NCBI RefSeq assembly: GCF_007096885.1
Contig: NZ_VJNO01000003.1
Coordinates: 186,001-250,000, forward strand
Origin: Streptomyces sp. 130
GTDB lineage: Bacteria > Actinomycetota > Actinomycetes > Streptomycetales > Streptomycetaceae
DNA: 64,000 nucleotides
Direction of reading: 5' to 3'
The notes under the pieces were generated by a model that searched no databases, was not told the DNA's origin, and saw nothing but the letters and a program-made list of their open reading frames with translations. The stretch's first letter is position 1, and each line of letters opens with the position of its first letter. A program made the translations under genes and the position numbers. Below, one piece after another: positions 32,910 to 42,600 of this stretch.

Positions 32910-33689
32910 TCACCCTGCCAGATGCAGTGCGAAGCCCGAGCGGCCCACCGCTTCCAGGCCCTCCTTGAGGTGCAGCGAGGGGATCTCGTAGTCGCCGAAG
33001 TTCTGGCGGCGGTACGGGATCGGGGCGGTCGATTCCAGCGTGAGCAGGCGCTCCTGCCACGCCTTGGCCGCTTCCCGGTAGTCCGTGGCGGCCATCCGGT
33101 CGCTGCCGTACAGGACGAACGGCGGCAGCACCTCCAGGCCGGGGTAGTGGAGGATGCCGTGCTGGATCGGGAACAGCAGGTCGTCGATGGGGCCGTTGAT
33201 GCCCCGGGGCGAGTAGTGGGATTCCAGTCCCCCGACGGTCACCGAGAGGAGGGCGCGACGGCCCGCGAGGGTGCCCTCGCCGTAGCGCTCGCCGTACTTG
33301 GTGTCGCTGTGCTCGCCGACGCCGTACGCGAAGTGGTACGTGAAGACGCGGTCCACCCAGCCCTTGAGGATCGCCGGCATCGTGTACCACCACAGGGGGA
33401 ACTGGAAGATGACGGTGTCCGCCCACAGCAGCTTCTCCTGTTCGGCGCGCACGTCCGGGGTGAGTGCGCCGGCGTCGAAGGCCCGGCCGGAGTCGCGGGC
33501 CGGCTTGAGCGGGTCCGAGGCGTGGGGCCCGTAGTCCGCCGCGTCGACGGTCGCCTTCCAGTCCATCGCGTACAGGTCGCTCACCCGCACCTCGTGCCCG
33601 GCCGCCTCCAGGGTCGAGACCGCGAGGTCCTTGAGCGAGCCGTTGAGCGACTTCGGCTCGGGGTGGGCGTGGACGATGAGCGTCTTCAT
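32910..33689 (-). CDS. NAD(P)H:quinone reductase-like flavodoxin-fold protein
   Basis: This 259-residue protein of the MdaB/NQO family begins MKTLIVHAHPEPKSLNGSL (the FMN/FAD phosphate loop with the P-x-S-x-N/S-G pattern). It contains VIFQFPLWWYTMPAILKGWVDRVF, the dimer-interface and flavin contact stretch. These enzymes reduce quinones by two electrons. The ATG at 33689 has GAAGGAG upstream. It is divergent from an MmyB-type regulator gene, which is the likely controller, as in many Streptomyces pairs of this kind. Confidence 0.9.
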   Translation of the reverse strand: MKTLIVHAHPEPKSLNGSLKDLAVSTLEAAGHEVRVSDLYAMDWKATVDAADYGPHASDPLKPARDSGRAFDAGALTPDVRAEQEKLLWADTVIFQFPLWWYTMPAILKGWVDRVFTYHFAYGVGEHSDTKYGERYGEGTLAGRRALLSVTVGGLESHYSPRGINGPIDDLLFPIQHGILHYPGLEVLPPFVLYGSDRMAATDYREAAKAWQERLLTLESTAPIPYRRQNFGDYEIPSLHLKEGLEAVGRSGFALHLAG

Positions 33690-33730
33690 GGGAAACGCAC
33701 TCCTTCGGATCGGATGGTCTCGATCCTGGA

Positions 33731-33811
33731 CGCCCGGGCGCCCGGTGTTCAGGGGCGCCGCTTCCGTCGGACCGGGCTTCCTGGTACCGGCAGGGCCACC
33801 CTCGCGCGAGG
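33731..33811. promoter_or_regulatory. Divergent promoter region with two palindromes
   Basis: The 144-bp gap between the quinone reductase and the XRE gene contains the perfect palindromes CGCCCGGGCG (33731-33740) and CCTCGCGCGAGG (33800-33811). CATACT at 33822-33827, just before the XRE start, resembles a -10 box and would give a nearly leaderless transcript. Function is inferred from position. Confidence 0.35.
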
Positions 33812-33833
33812 CGGGCGTGGTCATACTGGGGGC

Positions 33834-34730
33834 ATGGACGATCTCGCGGGATTCCTGCGGACCCGGCGCGCCCGGGTCGACCCGGCCTCGGCCGGCATCT
33901 CCGCCGGCGGCCGGCGCCGGGTCGCCGGACTGCGCCGGGAGGAGGTCGCACACCTGTCCGGGGTGAGTGTCGACTACTACGTACGCCTGGAGCAGGGGCG
34001 TGCGACCCAGCCCTCCGAGCAGGTGCTGGACGCGCTCGCCCGGGTCCTCGGCCTGGACGAGACCGAGCGCGACCACCTCGACCGGCTCGCCCGGCAGCGG
34101 CGCCGGCGCGCGAAGACGCCCGGGGGGCGGGTGCGGCCGGAGCTGCTGCGCGTGCTCGGTCTGGTCACCGACGCACCCGCGCTGCTCATGGACCACCGCA
34201 TGGACGTCCTGGCGGGCAACCGCCTGGCCCGGCTGCTGTACGGCCGGCCGCTGCCGGGCATGAACACCGCCCGGCATCTCTTCCTGGAGGAGGCCGAACG
34301 GGGTCTGTACGCGGAGTGGGAGCAGTGCACCCTGGACGCGGTCGGCCACCTGCGGCTGGCCGCCGGCAAGTTCCCCGACGACGCGCGTCTGGCCTCGCTC
34401 ATCGGGGAGCTCTCGATGGGCAGCGACCGGTTCCGCCGGCTGTGGGCCCGTGCGGACGTGCGCTGCCGCACGCACGGCCGCAAGGTGTACCGGCATCCGC
34501 TCGTCGGCGTGCTGGAGCTGCACCAGGAGAATTTCTCCCTGCCGGACGCGCCGGACCGGGAGCTGATCGTGCTGTCGGCGGCGCCCGGCAGTCCGGCGGA
34601 GGACGGGCTGCGGCTGCTGGCCGGGCTGGGCGCCGACGCGGAGGCCGGCGAGGCACCCGGCCGGCCCCGCGCCCGCGAGGAGGACCCCGCTAGCGCGCCG
34701 CCTCGAAGCGCGCCAGGTGGTCGTCGCTGA
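33834..34730 (+). CDS. XRE-family regulator with MmyB-like ligand domain
   Basis: This 298-residue protein has an N-terminal lambda-repressor-type HTH (GLRREEVAHLSGVSVDYYVRLEQGR, about residues 27-50) and a C-terminal MmyB-like, PAS-related ligand-binding domain (RVLGLVTDAPALLMDHRMDVLAGN to VGVLELHQENFSLPD). This pattern is very abundant in Streptomyces; the regulator usually controls a divergent redox enzyme, here the quinone reductase. The ATG is at 33834. The low-complexity tail overlaps the end of the convergent aldo/keto reductase gene by 41 bases. Confidence 0.9.
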   Translation: MDDLAGFLRTRRARVDPASAGISAGGRRRVAGLRREEVAHLSGVSVDYYVRLEQGRATQPSEQVLDALARVLGLDETERDHLDRLARQRRRRAKTPGGRVRPELLRVLGLVTDAPALLMDHRMDVLAGNRLARLLYGRPLPGMNTARHLFLEEAERGLYAEWEQCTLDAVGHLRLAAGKFPDDARLASLIGELSMGSDRFRRLWARADVRCRTHGRKVYRHPLVGVLELHQENFSLPDAPDRELIVLSAAPGSPAEDGLRLLAGLGADAEAGEAPGRPRAREEDPASAPPRSAPGGRR

Positions 34731-35637
34731 GCCGGATGTCCCGGGCCGCGAGGGCTTCCTCCACGTGTCGCACGCGGCTCACGCCGACGATCGGGGCGAT
34801 GCCCTGGTGCAGCAGCCACGCCAGGACGACCTGGTTCTTCGTCGCGGAGACCTCGCGGGCCACCTCGTCCAGGACGGCGAGCACCCTGGCGGTGCCGGGG
34901 TGGTCGTACGTGTCCGGGAACGGCTTGTCCGGGCGCGTGTAGGAGCCCCAGAGCAGGGAGCTGTACGCCCACACCTCCAGCCCTTCCGCCTCGGCCAGGT
35001 CCAGGTCCTCGGCGGTGAGCAAGCGGTGGCCGCCCTCGGCGAGCGGGGTGAGGGGGCGCGGCTGGACGAGGGAGTGGCGCAGTTGCAGGGCGGACCACGG
35101 CTCCGCGCCCTGCTCGCGGGCCAGCGACCGGGCCCGCTCGACGCGCCAGGCGGTGTGGTTCGCGGCGCCGACCCGCAGCGCCACGCCCTTGGTGACCAGT
35201 TCGCCGAAGGCCCCGACCGTCTCCGCCAGGGGCACGCCGCGGTCCTCCGCGTGGGCCCACAGCAGGTCGACGTGGTCGACGCCGAGACGTTCCAGGCTCT
35301 GCGCCACGCCCGCGTGGACGGCGCGGGCGGACAGGCCCTCGGCGCTCTGCGGCCAGGAGTGCGGGACGAGCGGGTTCTGCCGCACCTTGGTCGCGATGCG
35401 CACGGCGTCGCGGGCGCCGGGGCGGGCCGCGAGCCAGGCGCCTATGACGCGCTCGCTGGCGCCGCCGGTGCCGCTGGGGTCGGCCCAGAACGAGTAGCAG
35501 TTGGCGGTGTCGAGCCATTCGCCGCCACCGGCGACGAAGGCGTCGAGGACGGCGAAGGACGTGCCGGGGTCGACCTGCGTGCCGAAGCCCATGGTGCCGA
35601 GGACGATCCGGCGGTTCGTGTTGTCGGTGTTGTTCAT
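34690..35637 (-). CDS. Aldo/keto reductase (YajO-like group)
   Basis: This 315-residue oxidoreductase has the tetrad D43, Y48, K84 and H129 (WLDTANCYSFW; IATKVRQ; LLWAHAED), with GTMGFGTQVDPGTS at the start and a C-terminal cofactor region VLAWLLHQGIAPIVGVSR. It probably reduces aldehydes or ketones with NADPH. I choose the ATG at 35637 rather than 35646, because the likely MerR-type promoter places its -10 box over the upstream ATG; transcription would then start at the downstream ATG and give a leaderless mRNA. It is divergent from a GNAT gene. Confidence 0.88.
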   Translation of the reverse strand: MNNTDNTNRRIVLGTMGFGTQVDPGTSFAVLDAFVAGGGEWLDTANCYSFWADPSGTGGASERVIGAWLAARPGARDAVRIATKVRQNPLVPHSWPQSAEGLSARAVHAGVAQSLERLGVDHVDLLWAHAEDRGVPLAETVGAFGELVTKGVALRVGAANHTAWRVERARSLAREQGAEPWSALQLRHSLVQPRPLTPLAEGGHRLLTAEDLDLAEAEGLEVWAYSSLLWGSYTRPDKPFPDTYDHPGTARVLAVLDEVAREVSATKNQVVLAWLLHQGIAPIVGVSRVRHVEEALAARDIRLSDDHLARFEAAR

Positions 35638-35644
35638 GTCCGCC

Positions 35645-35675
35645 ATGCTCGGCGTTGAAGTGCGCTTCAGGTCAA
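35645..35675 (-). promoter_or_regulatory. MerR-type promoter with 19-bp spacer
   Basis: Read on the minus strand, TTGACC (35675-35670) is followed by a 19-bp spacer holding the dyad TGAAGCGCACTTCA (35669-35656) and a weak -10 GAGCAT (35650-35645). An overlong spacer with a dyad between -35 and -10 is the hallmark of MerR-activated promoters. No MerR gene lies in the window, so the activator would be encoded elsewhere. Confidence 0.55.
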
Positions 35676-35705
35676 GCCCGTTGTTCGAAACCCTCAGGAG
35701 GCGTG

Positions 35706-36506
35706 GTGGCGGATCTCGCGGAATCGGTCGAGTCGGTGGAACAACTCGCCGTGGGCTGGCGGACCATGGTGCTCGACCGGGACCCCGGCGCGGACGTACG
35801 GGACCTGCCCGGGATCGCCGTGCGCTGGGCCGACTGCGGCTTCGCGTTCTGGAACTGCGTCACCCTGACCGACGCCGGCGCGGACGCGGCGCTCGCCGCC
35901 CGGCGCATGCGTGAGGCGGCCGGCATCATGCGGGCGAAGACGCGTCCCGGCTTCCTCTGGGTCTTCGAGGGGCTGCTCGACGCGGAGGCGGTCTCCTCTC
36001 TGGACGCGGCGGCCGAGCGCGCCGGTCTCGCGTACGCCTTCCCCGGGACGGGCATGGCGGGCGACCTGTTCCCGCTGCCCGAACCGGTCCACCCGGAGCT
36101 GGAGTTCGTCCGGGTCCGCGAGGACGACCAGCTGCTGGCGTACGCGGATCTGAACTCGCGCGCCTACGGCTTCCCCCTGGAAGCGGGCCGCGACGGGCTG
36201 GCGGGGTCCTCGCTGTGGAAGAGCGGGGTGCACGCGTATCTGGGGCTGCGGCAGGGTGTGCCGGTGACGTGTGCCGCGACGGTGGAGACGGCGGGCCGGC
36301 TCTTCGTCGTGCTGGTGGCCACCGATCCGGCGTGGGAGCGCCGGGGGTACGGCGAGGCGGTGACGCGCAAGGCGCTGTACGAGGGCGCCCGCGCGACCGG
36401 GCTGACCCGCGCCACCCTGCACGCGACGGCGGCGGGTGCTCCGGTGTACCCCCGGATCGGCTTCACCCCGAATTCGGCCATCCGCTTCTACGGGCTGCGG
36501 GAATGA
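35706..36506 (+). CDS. GNAT acetyltransferase with long N-terminal region
   Basis: In this 266-residue protein the GNAT domain is C-terminal (about 135-266), with the acetyl-CoA loop VATDPAWERRGYGEAVTRKA and the ending VYPRIGFTPNSAIRFYGL. Residues 1-130 resemble the degenerate N-terminal GNAT-like half seen in two-domain acetyltransferases (DLPGIAVRWADCGFAFWN). I chose the GTG at 35706, 4 bases after AGGAGG; an ATG at 35655 is in frame but lies inside the divergent promoter. Substrate unknown. Confidence 0.8.
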   Translation: MADLAESVESVEQLAVGWRTMVLDRDPGADVRDLPGIAVRWADCGFAFWNCVTLTDAGADAALAARRMREAAGIMRAKTRPGFLWVFEGLLDAEAVSSLDAAAERAGLAYAFPGTGMAGDLFPLPEPVHPELEFVRVREDDQLLAYADLNSRAYGFPLEAGRDGLAGSSLWKSGVHAYLGLRQGVPVTCAATVETAGRLFVVLVATDPAWERRGYGEAVTRKALYEGARATGLTRATLHATAAGAPVYPRIGFTPNSAIRFYGLRE

Positions 36507-36661
36507 GGTGCCCCGGGGCGCTGTCACAGAACCATGACACACGGGGTCACAACCCGGGGCCCGGGTGGCCTGTCCAACTGGGTGGGACGACGGGCTGATC
36601 CACCCGTCGCCGACGGGACGCGGCAACCGGCCGCGCGCCCACACGCCTTGGGGGGACAACC

Positions 36662-37849
36662 TTGAACACCACCGCCCGTACCCTGCGTTCGGCCTTCATC
36701 GCCTCGGCCGCGGGGCTCGTGCTGACCGTCACCGGCGCCGCCCTGGCGCCGGCCGCCCTGGCCGACACCGGCATGCCCGAGCTGACCGTGGCCACCGACG
36801 CGCCCGCGATGATCGGGGGCGGCGGCCTGCCCGTCGCCTTCACCACCACGGCCTCCAACACCGGTTCGAAGGACACGTCGTCGGCGCGCCTCATCTACCG
36901 CATCGACGGCGGCCCCGGTCTGCCCCAGAACCCCCTGAGCCTGGAGTACCGGCTCGACGGGACGACCTGGAAGGCCGTACCGCTGGAGGTCGTCGAGGGC
37001 TCCGTGTACGGCGGCGAGCTGCCCGAGCAGTTCCCGCTGGCCGCCGGGAAGTCGCGGACCGTGGAGCTGCGGCTCGGGCTTCCCATGGGCACCCCGCACA
37101 ACGGCTCCACCAACGGGGGCACCGACCACCTCAAGCTGACGACGATGATCTCCTACGGTGCCGCGGGCGCCGCCAACGACACCGATGTGGACGACGTGGC
37201 GGTCAAGGGGCTGAGCACCCACCTGTCCGGCGTGCCCGCGACCGCCACGGCCGGCGGCCCCGCGGTCACCTTCGAGGCCACCGTCGACAACCCGACGCCG
37301 TCCGCGTACGAGAACGTCACGGATGTGCTGTTCACCAACCGGTACACCACCGTCCAGGTGCGGCGCTCGGGCATTTGGACGACGCTGAAGCCGATCACGT
37401 CGAACGCCGAGCCGGACGTGTACGGGTACTACGTGATCGGCAAGGACGCCTCCCTCGCGGCGCACGGCAGCGCCTCGGTCGAGATCCGCGTGACCTACCG
37501 CAAGGACGCTCCGCTGGGGAAGACCGAGGTCTCCCCGTGCGCGATCGTCAACGAGGGTTCGACCCCGTTCAGGGGCATCACCAGCTGCGGCGACGGAGCC
37601 ACGATCACCGTGGAGAAGGCCGCGGCCGCCTCCGGGGCCCCGTCCCCCTCCGCCTCCGCCACGGCGTCGCCCTCCCCCGCCGCGACGGGCACCGGTACCG
37701 GCGCGGCGTCGTCCGGCATGACCGCGCAGCTCGCGGAGACCGGCGGCAGCGGCCTGTCGGCGACGGCGGTGGGCGCGGCGGGACTCGTCGCCGCCGGGGC
37801 GGGCGCCGTGGGCTTCACCGCGGTGCGCCGCCGGCGCGGCCGGGCCTGA
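36662..37849 (+). CDS. Sortase-anchored surface protein (LAETG signal)
   Basis: This 395-residue exported protein has a signal peptide at residues 1-34 (cleavage near ALA-DTG). Two or three beta-sandwich domains (about 38-150 and 175-310) follow, then a Ser/Thr/Pro/Ala linker, and a C-terminal sorting signal: LAETG at 357-361, a hydrophobic segment and RRRRGRA. LAETG is the class E sortase motif of Streptomyces, so the protein should be covalently attached to peptidoglycan. It starts with TTG at 36662 after GGGGGACAACC. Binding partner unknown. A nearly pure G tract begins 7 bases after the stop. Confidence 0.87.
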   Translation: MNTTARTLRSAFIASAAGLVLTVTGAALAPAALADTGMPELTVATDAPAMIGGGGLPVAFTTTASNTGSKDTSSARLIYRIDGGPGLPQNPLSLEYRLDGTTWKAVPLEVVEGSVYGGELPEQFPLAAGKSRTVELRLGLPMGTPHNGSTNGGTDHLKLTTMISYGAAGAANDTDVDDVAVKGLSTHLSGVPATATAGGPAVTFEATVDNPTPSAYENVTDVLFTNRYTTVQVRRSGIWTTLKPITSNAEPDVYGYYVIGKDASLAAHGSASVEIRVTYRKDAPLGKTEVSPCAIVNEGSTPFRGITSCGDGATITVEKAAAASGAPSPSASATASPSPAATGTGTGAASSGMTAQLAETGGSGLSATAVGAAGLVAAGAGAVGFTAVRRRRGRA

Positions 37850-37855
37850 GCCGCC

Positions 37856-37997
<142 letters not shown>

Positions 37998-38024
37998 CCC
38001 GGCACCCGTCCGGGTCACGCGGGG

Positions 38025-38753
38025 TCAGGAGGCGATGAACCGCGCTATCTGCCCGAGGACGACCGTGTCGGCCAGGTACCCGATGTGGGTCTGGCAGAGC
38101 ACGTTGTTGTTCGTCGCGCCGCTCAGGCGGGTGCTGGTGTACGGGAGGATGATGCCGTCGCACGCCGAGTACCAGGTGGCGTACTCGGTGTCGCCGGGGG
38201 TCTCGTCACCGGAGCTGATCTGCGAGATGAACGACGAGCCCGGGTACATCTGCCGGCAGGTGGTGTAGATCAGGCAGGCCCCGGCGAACGTGGTGCCGTG
38301 GTTGGCGCCGGCGATGGACGCGAGGTGGCTGACGCTGGTGTGTCCGCCGAGCACCTTCAGGTAGTACTGGCTGACGAGACCGCCCATGGAGTGGTTGACG
38401 ATCGCGACCTTGCTCGCCCCGGTCCGGGACTTCACGTTGTTGACGAAGGCGGCGAGGCCCTGGGCGTTGGTGATGTTGTCGCCGTAGGAGTCGTACTCGT
38501 ACGCGAACAGGTTGGAGCTCGACCAGCCGTTGAGGCGGAAGACGCTCATGGCGGTGACCCAGTTGGAGGCGCTGCCGGTGTAGCCGTGCACGAAGACGAC
38601 CGGGGTGCTGGTCGACAGCGGCTGCACCGCGGCCGTGCGGGCCGGGGCGGGCGTCTCGGCGGCACCGGCCGTGGACGCCGAGGAGAACAGGGAGAACGCG
38701 ACCGTGACGGCCGCGAGGACGCCGAGGAGCCGGCGCGGTGAACGACGAGGCAT
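38025..38753 (-). CDS. Secreted lipase (Bacillus LipA-like alpha/beta hydrolase)
   Basis: The 242-residue exported lipase has a signal peptide at residues 1-31 (MPRRSPRRLLGVLAAVTVAF; cleavage near AGA-AET). The mature enzyme has VVFVHGYTGSASNW (oxyanion region) and the nucleophile elbow VNHSMGG with S122. Likely acid and base are the Asp in YSACDGII and the His in CQTHIGYLAD. The lack of a lid-like insertion resembles small lipases of family I.4. It releases fatty acids from acylglycerols outside the cell. The ATG at 38753 has AGGAG 6 bases upstream. Confidence 0.9.
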   Translation of the reverse strand: MPRRSPRRLLGVLAAVTVAFSLFSSASTAGAAETPAPARTAAVQPLSTSTPVVFVHGYTGSASNWVTAMSVFRLNGWSSSNLFAYEYDSYGDNITNAQGLAAFVNNVKSRTGASKVAIVNHSMGGLVSQYYLKVLGGHTSVSHLASIAGANHGTTFAGACLIYTTCRQMYPGSSFISQISSGDETPGDTEYATWYSACDGIILPYTSTRLSGATNNNVLCQTHIGYLADTVVLGQIARFIAS

Positions 38754-38905
38754 GAGGCACTCCTGTGGGAAACGCGGGGATGTGGTTGCCTGCCCGCACA
38801 AGGTGCCGGGCACAAGGGGCCCGCGCCATCGGCTAATTCACCGGTGTCGGCCGCCGGCCGGTCCCGGTGCGGGACGCTCGCCGGCGGCGGGGTGCCTCGC
38901 CTGTG

Positions 38906-39499
38906 TCAGCCGCCGACGTGGAAGGTGTTCCCGCCGGGATCGCGGTGGGTGCCCGGTTCGACGCCGGGCCGGCTGACGAGGAGGCGCATCCGGTCCCGCC
39001 CGGCCCCCGGCGCGGCGGGTGGACCCATCACGAGCGAGACCGGGGCGGCGGGGGCCCGGCGCAGGCGCACGCACCGGTCGCGGTCCTCCTCCACGGGCCA
39101 GCCGGACCAGGTCGCCCAGAAGTCCCGCTGCACCGCGCGTTCCTCCTCGGTGACGTCGAGGCAGACCGCGACGATCCCGGAGCCGGCGCGCACGCCCGGG
39201 TGCCCGGGGCGCAGGAGACAGAACTCGTTGCCTTCCGGATCGGCCAGCACGTCCCACGGCACGTCGCCCTGGCCGATGTCGGCCCGGGTCGCTCCGAGTG
39301 CGAGCAGGCGCGCGGCCTCCGCCTCCCAGCGCGGTCCGCCGGCCAGGTCGAGGTGCAGGCGGTTCTTGTGCGCCGGCTTCGGCCGGTCGGCCTGCTCGCA
39401 GCGCAGTCGGAGCCCGCCGGTGCGCCCCCGGGTCGCGTCGGCCCAGAAGCGGGCCATGCCCCTCACGTCGCAGGCGTCGATCACGACACCGGTCAGCAT
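38906..39499 (-). CDS. Two-domain VOC (glyoxalase-like) protein
   Basis: This 197-residue protein is made of two vicinal-oxygen-chelate halves: residues 1-100 (LTGVVIDACDVRGMARFWADATRG to VLADPEGNEFCLLRPG) and 108-197 (IVAVCLDVTEEERAVQRDFW to HRDPGGNTFHVGG). The opening pattern with the DPEGNEFCLL turn is common in Streptomyces glyoxalase-like proteins. Substrate unknown. The ATG at 39499 is preferred because the longer frame adds 31 low-complexity residues. It is divergent from the GH31 gene. Confidence 0.82.
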   Translation of the reverse strand: MLTGVVIDACDVRGMARFWADATRGRTGGLRLRCEQADRPKPAHKNRLHLDLAGGPRWEAEAARLLALGATRADIGQGDVPWDVLADPEGNEFCLLRPGHPGVRAGSGIVAVCLDVTEEERAVQRDFWATWSGWPVEEDRDRCVRLRRAPAAPVSLVMGPPAAPGAGRDRMRLLVSRPGVEPGTHRDPGGNTFHVGG

Positions 39500-39696
39500 T
39501 CCGTCCCCCAGTCCTGCGCGGCCTCGTCCGCCCAGTGTGCCGCCACCCCTGTCGTGGCGTGAACTCGGGTCCGCTGTCGGCCATATGGACACCGCGCCAT
39601 GGGCGTGCTCTCATTCCCCTTGCACTTTTCCAACGATGCACAACGAGCGGTGCGGCGCGCACGTGCCTGCCGGTCGGTGTGAGAACGGAGCCGCAT

Positions 39697-42600
39697 GTGA
39701 AACCTCCACCCGCGAGGCGGCGCAGAGGGCTGCGACGGTGGGCCGGCGCAGCCGCCGTCCTCGGGACCACCGCGGCCATGACGGTGACGGGCACGGCGGG
39801 TCCGGCGTCGGCCGGCGGTCCGCACGGCCACCGCATCCCGACGGTCACCTCGGGCGACGCCCGGTTCCAGGTCCTGTCGCCGACGCTGATCCGGACCGAG
39901 TACGCGGGAGACGGCGCGTTCACCGACGAGGCGACGTTCAACGCCATCGGCCGCGGCTCCTTCGCCCCGGCCGCGTACACCACGACGACGGCGGACGGCT
40001 GGCTCACCCTCAGGACGAGCGCCGTGACGCTGCGGTACAAGGTCGGTTCCGGGCCCTTCGACGCGGGCAACCTGTCGGTCCGGCTCAACGCCGGCGACTC
40101 CCCCGTGACCGCCACCCCCTGGCACCGCGTCACCTGCGCACCCGGCGCGCTCTGCGAGGCGGAGAACCTCCGGGCCGAGGGGGTCTCTCCGGCATCCGAC
40201 CACGACGGCTACACCGGGTCCGGATTCGCCGCGGGCTTCGAGAGCACCGGCGCCTCCCTGTCCTCTGACATCGATGTCAAGGCGGCGGGCTCCTACCGGT
40301 TCGCCGTGCGGTACGCCAATGCGCGCGGCGGCGACGGCAAGAGCGAGCCGCGCACCCTCACCCTGTCGGTGGACGGCGGCGACGGGCAGCGGGTGACGCT
40401 GCCGCCGACGGCGGACTGGGACACCTGGGACACCGCGTTCGCCGATGTCCGGCTGGACGCCGGGCACCACACGCTCGGCCTGGCCCGGGGCGCCGAGGAC
40501 TCCGGCAGTGTGAACGTGGACAGCGTCGCGCTGCTGGGCGAGGGCGAGGCCTTCCCGCCCGCGTCCCGCACGGCGGTCGCCGACTGCCGGTTCGGGGTGA
40601 GCTGCGAGGCGGAGGCCGGACGTGTCGTCGGCGCGACGGCCGCCGCCACCGATCACCAGGGCTTCGCCGGGACGGGCTTCGTCGCGGAGCTCAACCGGGG
40701 TTCCTCGCTGACCACGCGTGTGGTGGAGGTCCCCTCGGCCGGCACGTACACCCTGCGCGTCCGCTACGCCAACGGTCCGGGCGGCGACGGCCGGCACGAG
40801 ACGCGCACCGCCACCGTGTCCGCGGGCGGCGCCACCGGCACCCTGTCGTTCCCCGCGACGGACGACTGGGACACGTGGTCGACGGCCACCCTGCCCGTCC
40901 GCCTCGACGCGGGCGCCAACGACGTCACGCTCGCCTGCCCGGACCCGGCAAGCTGCCATGTCAACGCGGACACCGTGTCCGTCGCCGCGACCGGCGAGCC
41001 GGCTCCGCAGCCGCACCTGGCACTCGGCGGATACCGGCGCGGTCTCGACGGCGTCACCGGTGAGGGCGCACCGCCCGTCACCACGCCCGGCCTCCTCAAC
41101 CAGGACGGCTGGTACCTCCTGGACGACACCCCGTCCGCGCTCTACGACTCCGCGTCCCGGAAGGTGACCCAGCGCTCCGCGCACGGCGGCGCCCCGTACC
41201 AGGACGGCTACCTCTTCGGCTACGGGCACGACTACAAGCGGGGCCTCGGCGACCTGGCGACCCTCACCGGTCCGCCCGCGCTGCTGCCCTCCTGGGCGTA
41301 CGGCGTCTGGTACTCGGAGTACATCGACCGCACGGACGCGGACTACCGGAACACGATCCTGCCGAAGTTCCGGTCGGAGGGCGTGCCGTTGGACGTGCTG
41401 GTGACGGACACCGACTACAAGGCGGTGCACCCGTGGAGCGGCTGGGAGATCGATCCGGCCAAGTTCCCCGATCCGAAGGGGTTCTTCGACTGGTCCGAGT
41501 CCCAGGGCCTGCACAACACCCTCAACGTGCACCCCAGCATCCTCTCCACCGACCCCCAGTTCGCCCAGGCGCAGAGGACCGCCAAGGGCAAGCTGAAGAA
41601 GGGGAGTTGCGGCGGTGGCGCGGGGCCGGACTGCTACGTCTTCGACTTCGGCGACCCCGATCAGTTGCAGGCGTACATGGATCTGCACCGGACCATGGAC
41701 GAGCAGGGCAACGACTTCTGGTGGCTGGACTGGTGCTGCGACTCCTCGCAGTCGTCGATGCCGGGGGTGACCCCGGACGCGTGGATCAACCAGCAGTACG
41801 CGGACGCCACCGCCGGGCACCAGGAGCGCGGGTTCGTCCTGTCACGCGCCTTCGGTTCGCTCCAGGCGGCCGGGTACAGCGGCCAGCAGGCGGTGCCCAC
41901 CGGCCCCTGGGCGGACAAGCGCACCACGGTCCACTTCTCCGGCGACACGTCGTCCACCTGGGGCACGCTGAAGTTCGAGGTGGGATACACCCCCGCCGAG
42001 TCGGCGGCGACCGGGATGGCCGCCATCACGCACGACATCGGCGGGCACAACGACACGACGGGCCTGAAGGGCTCGGAGACGTACACGGACGGCGGCGGCA
42101 CGCACACCACGACGAAGCTGCCCGACGACCTCTACGCGCGCTGGGTCCAGTTCGGCACCTTCCAGCCCGTCGACCGGCTGCACAGCAACCACAGCGACCG
42201 GCTGCCCTGGCAGTACGGCCCCGAGGCGGCGGCCTCCGCGAAGAAGTTCCTCAACCTCCGCGAGAAGCTGCTGCCTTACACGTACACGCTCGCGGCGGAG
42301 GCCAACCGGACCGGTGTGCCGATCGTCCGGCCGATGTACCTGGAGTATCCGGAGGAGCGGCAGGCGTACGAGACGGCCGGCAGCGAGTACTTCTACGGTC
42401 CCGACCTGCTGGTCGCCCCGGTCACCACGCCCGGCGCGTCCGCGAGGACACCGGTGTGGTTCCCGCCGGGGCAGTGGACGGACTACTTCACCGGCAAGAC
42501 GTACGAGGGCGGCACCACCCGGGAGGTCACGACGACGCTGGACACCATGCCGGTGTTCGTCAGGGCGGGCGGGATCGTCCCGAGCCGCACGCAGGACGTC

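Noticed and set aside
31590-33833. Upstream part of a very long plus-strand frame that runs into the XRE gene.
   Set aside because: It is antisense to the SDR, AKR and quinone reductase genes; only the part from 33834 has a protein family match and a sensible start.
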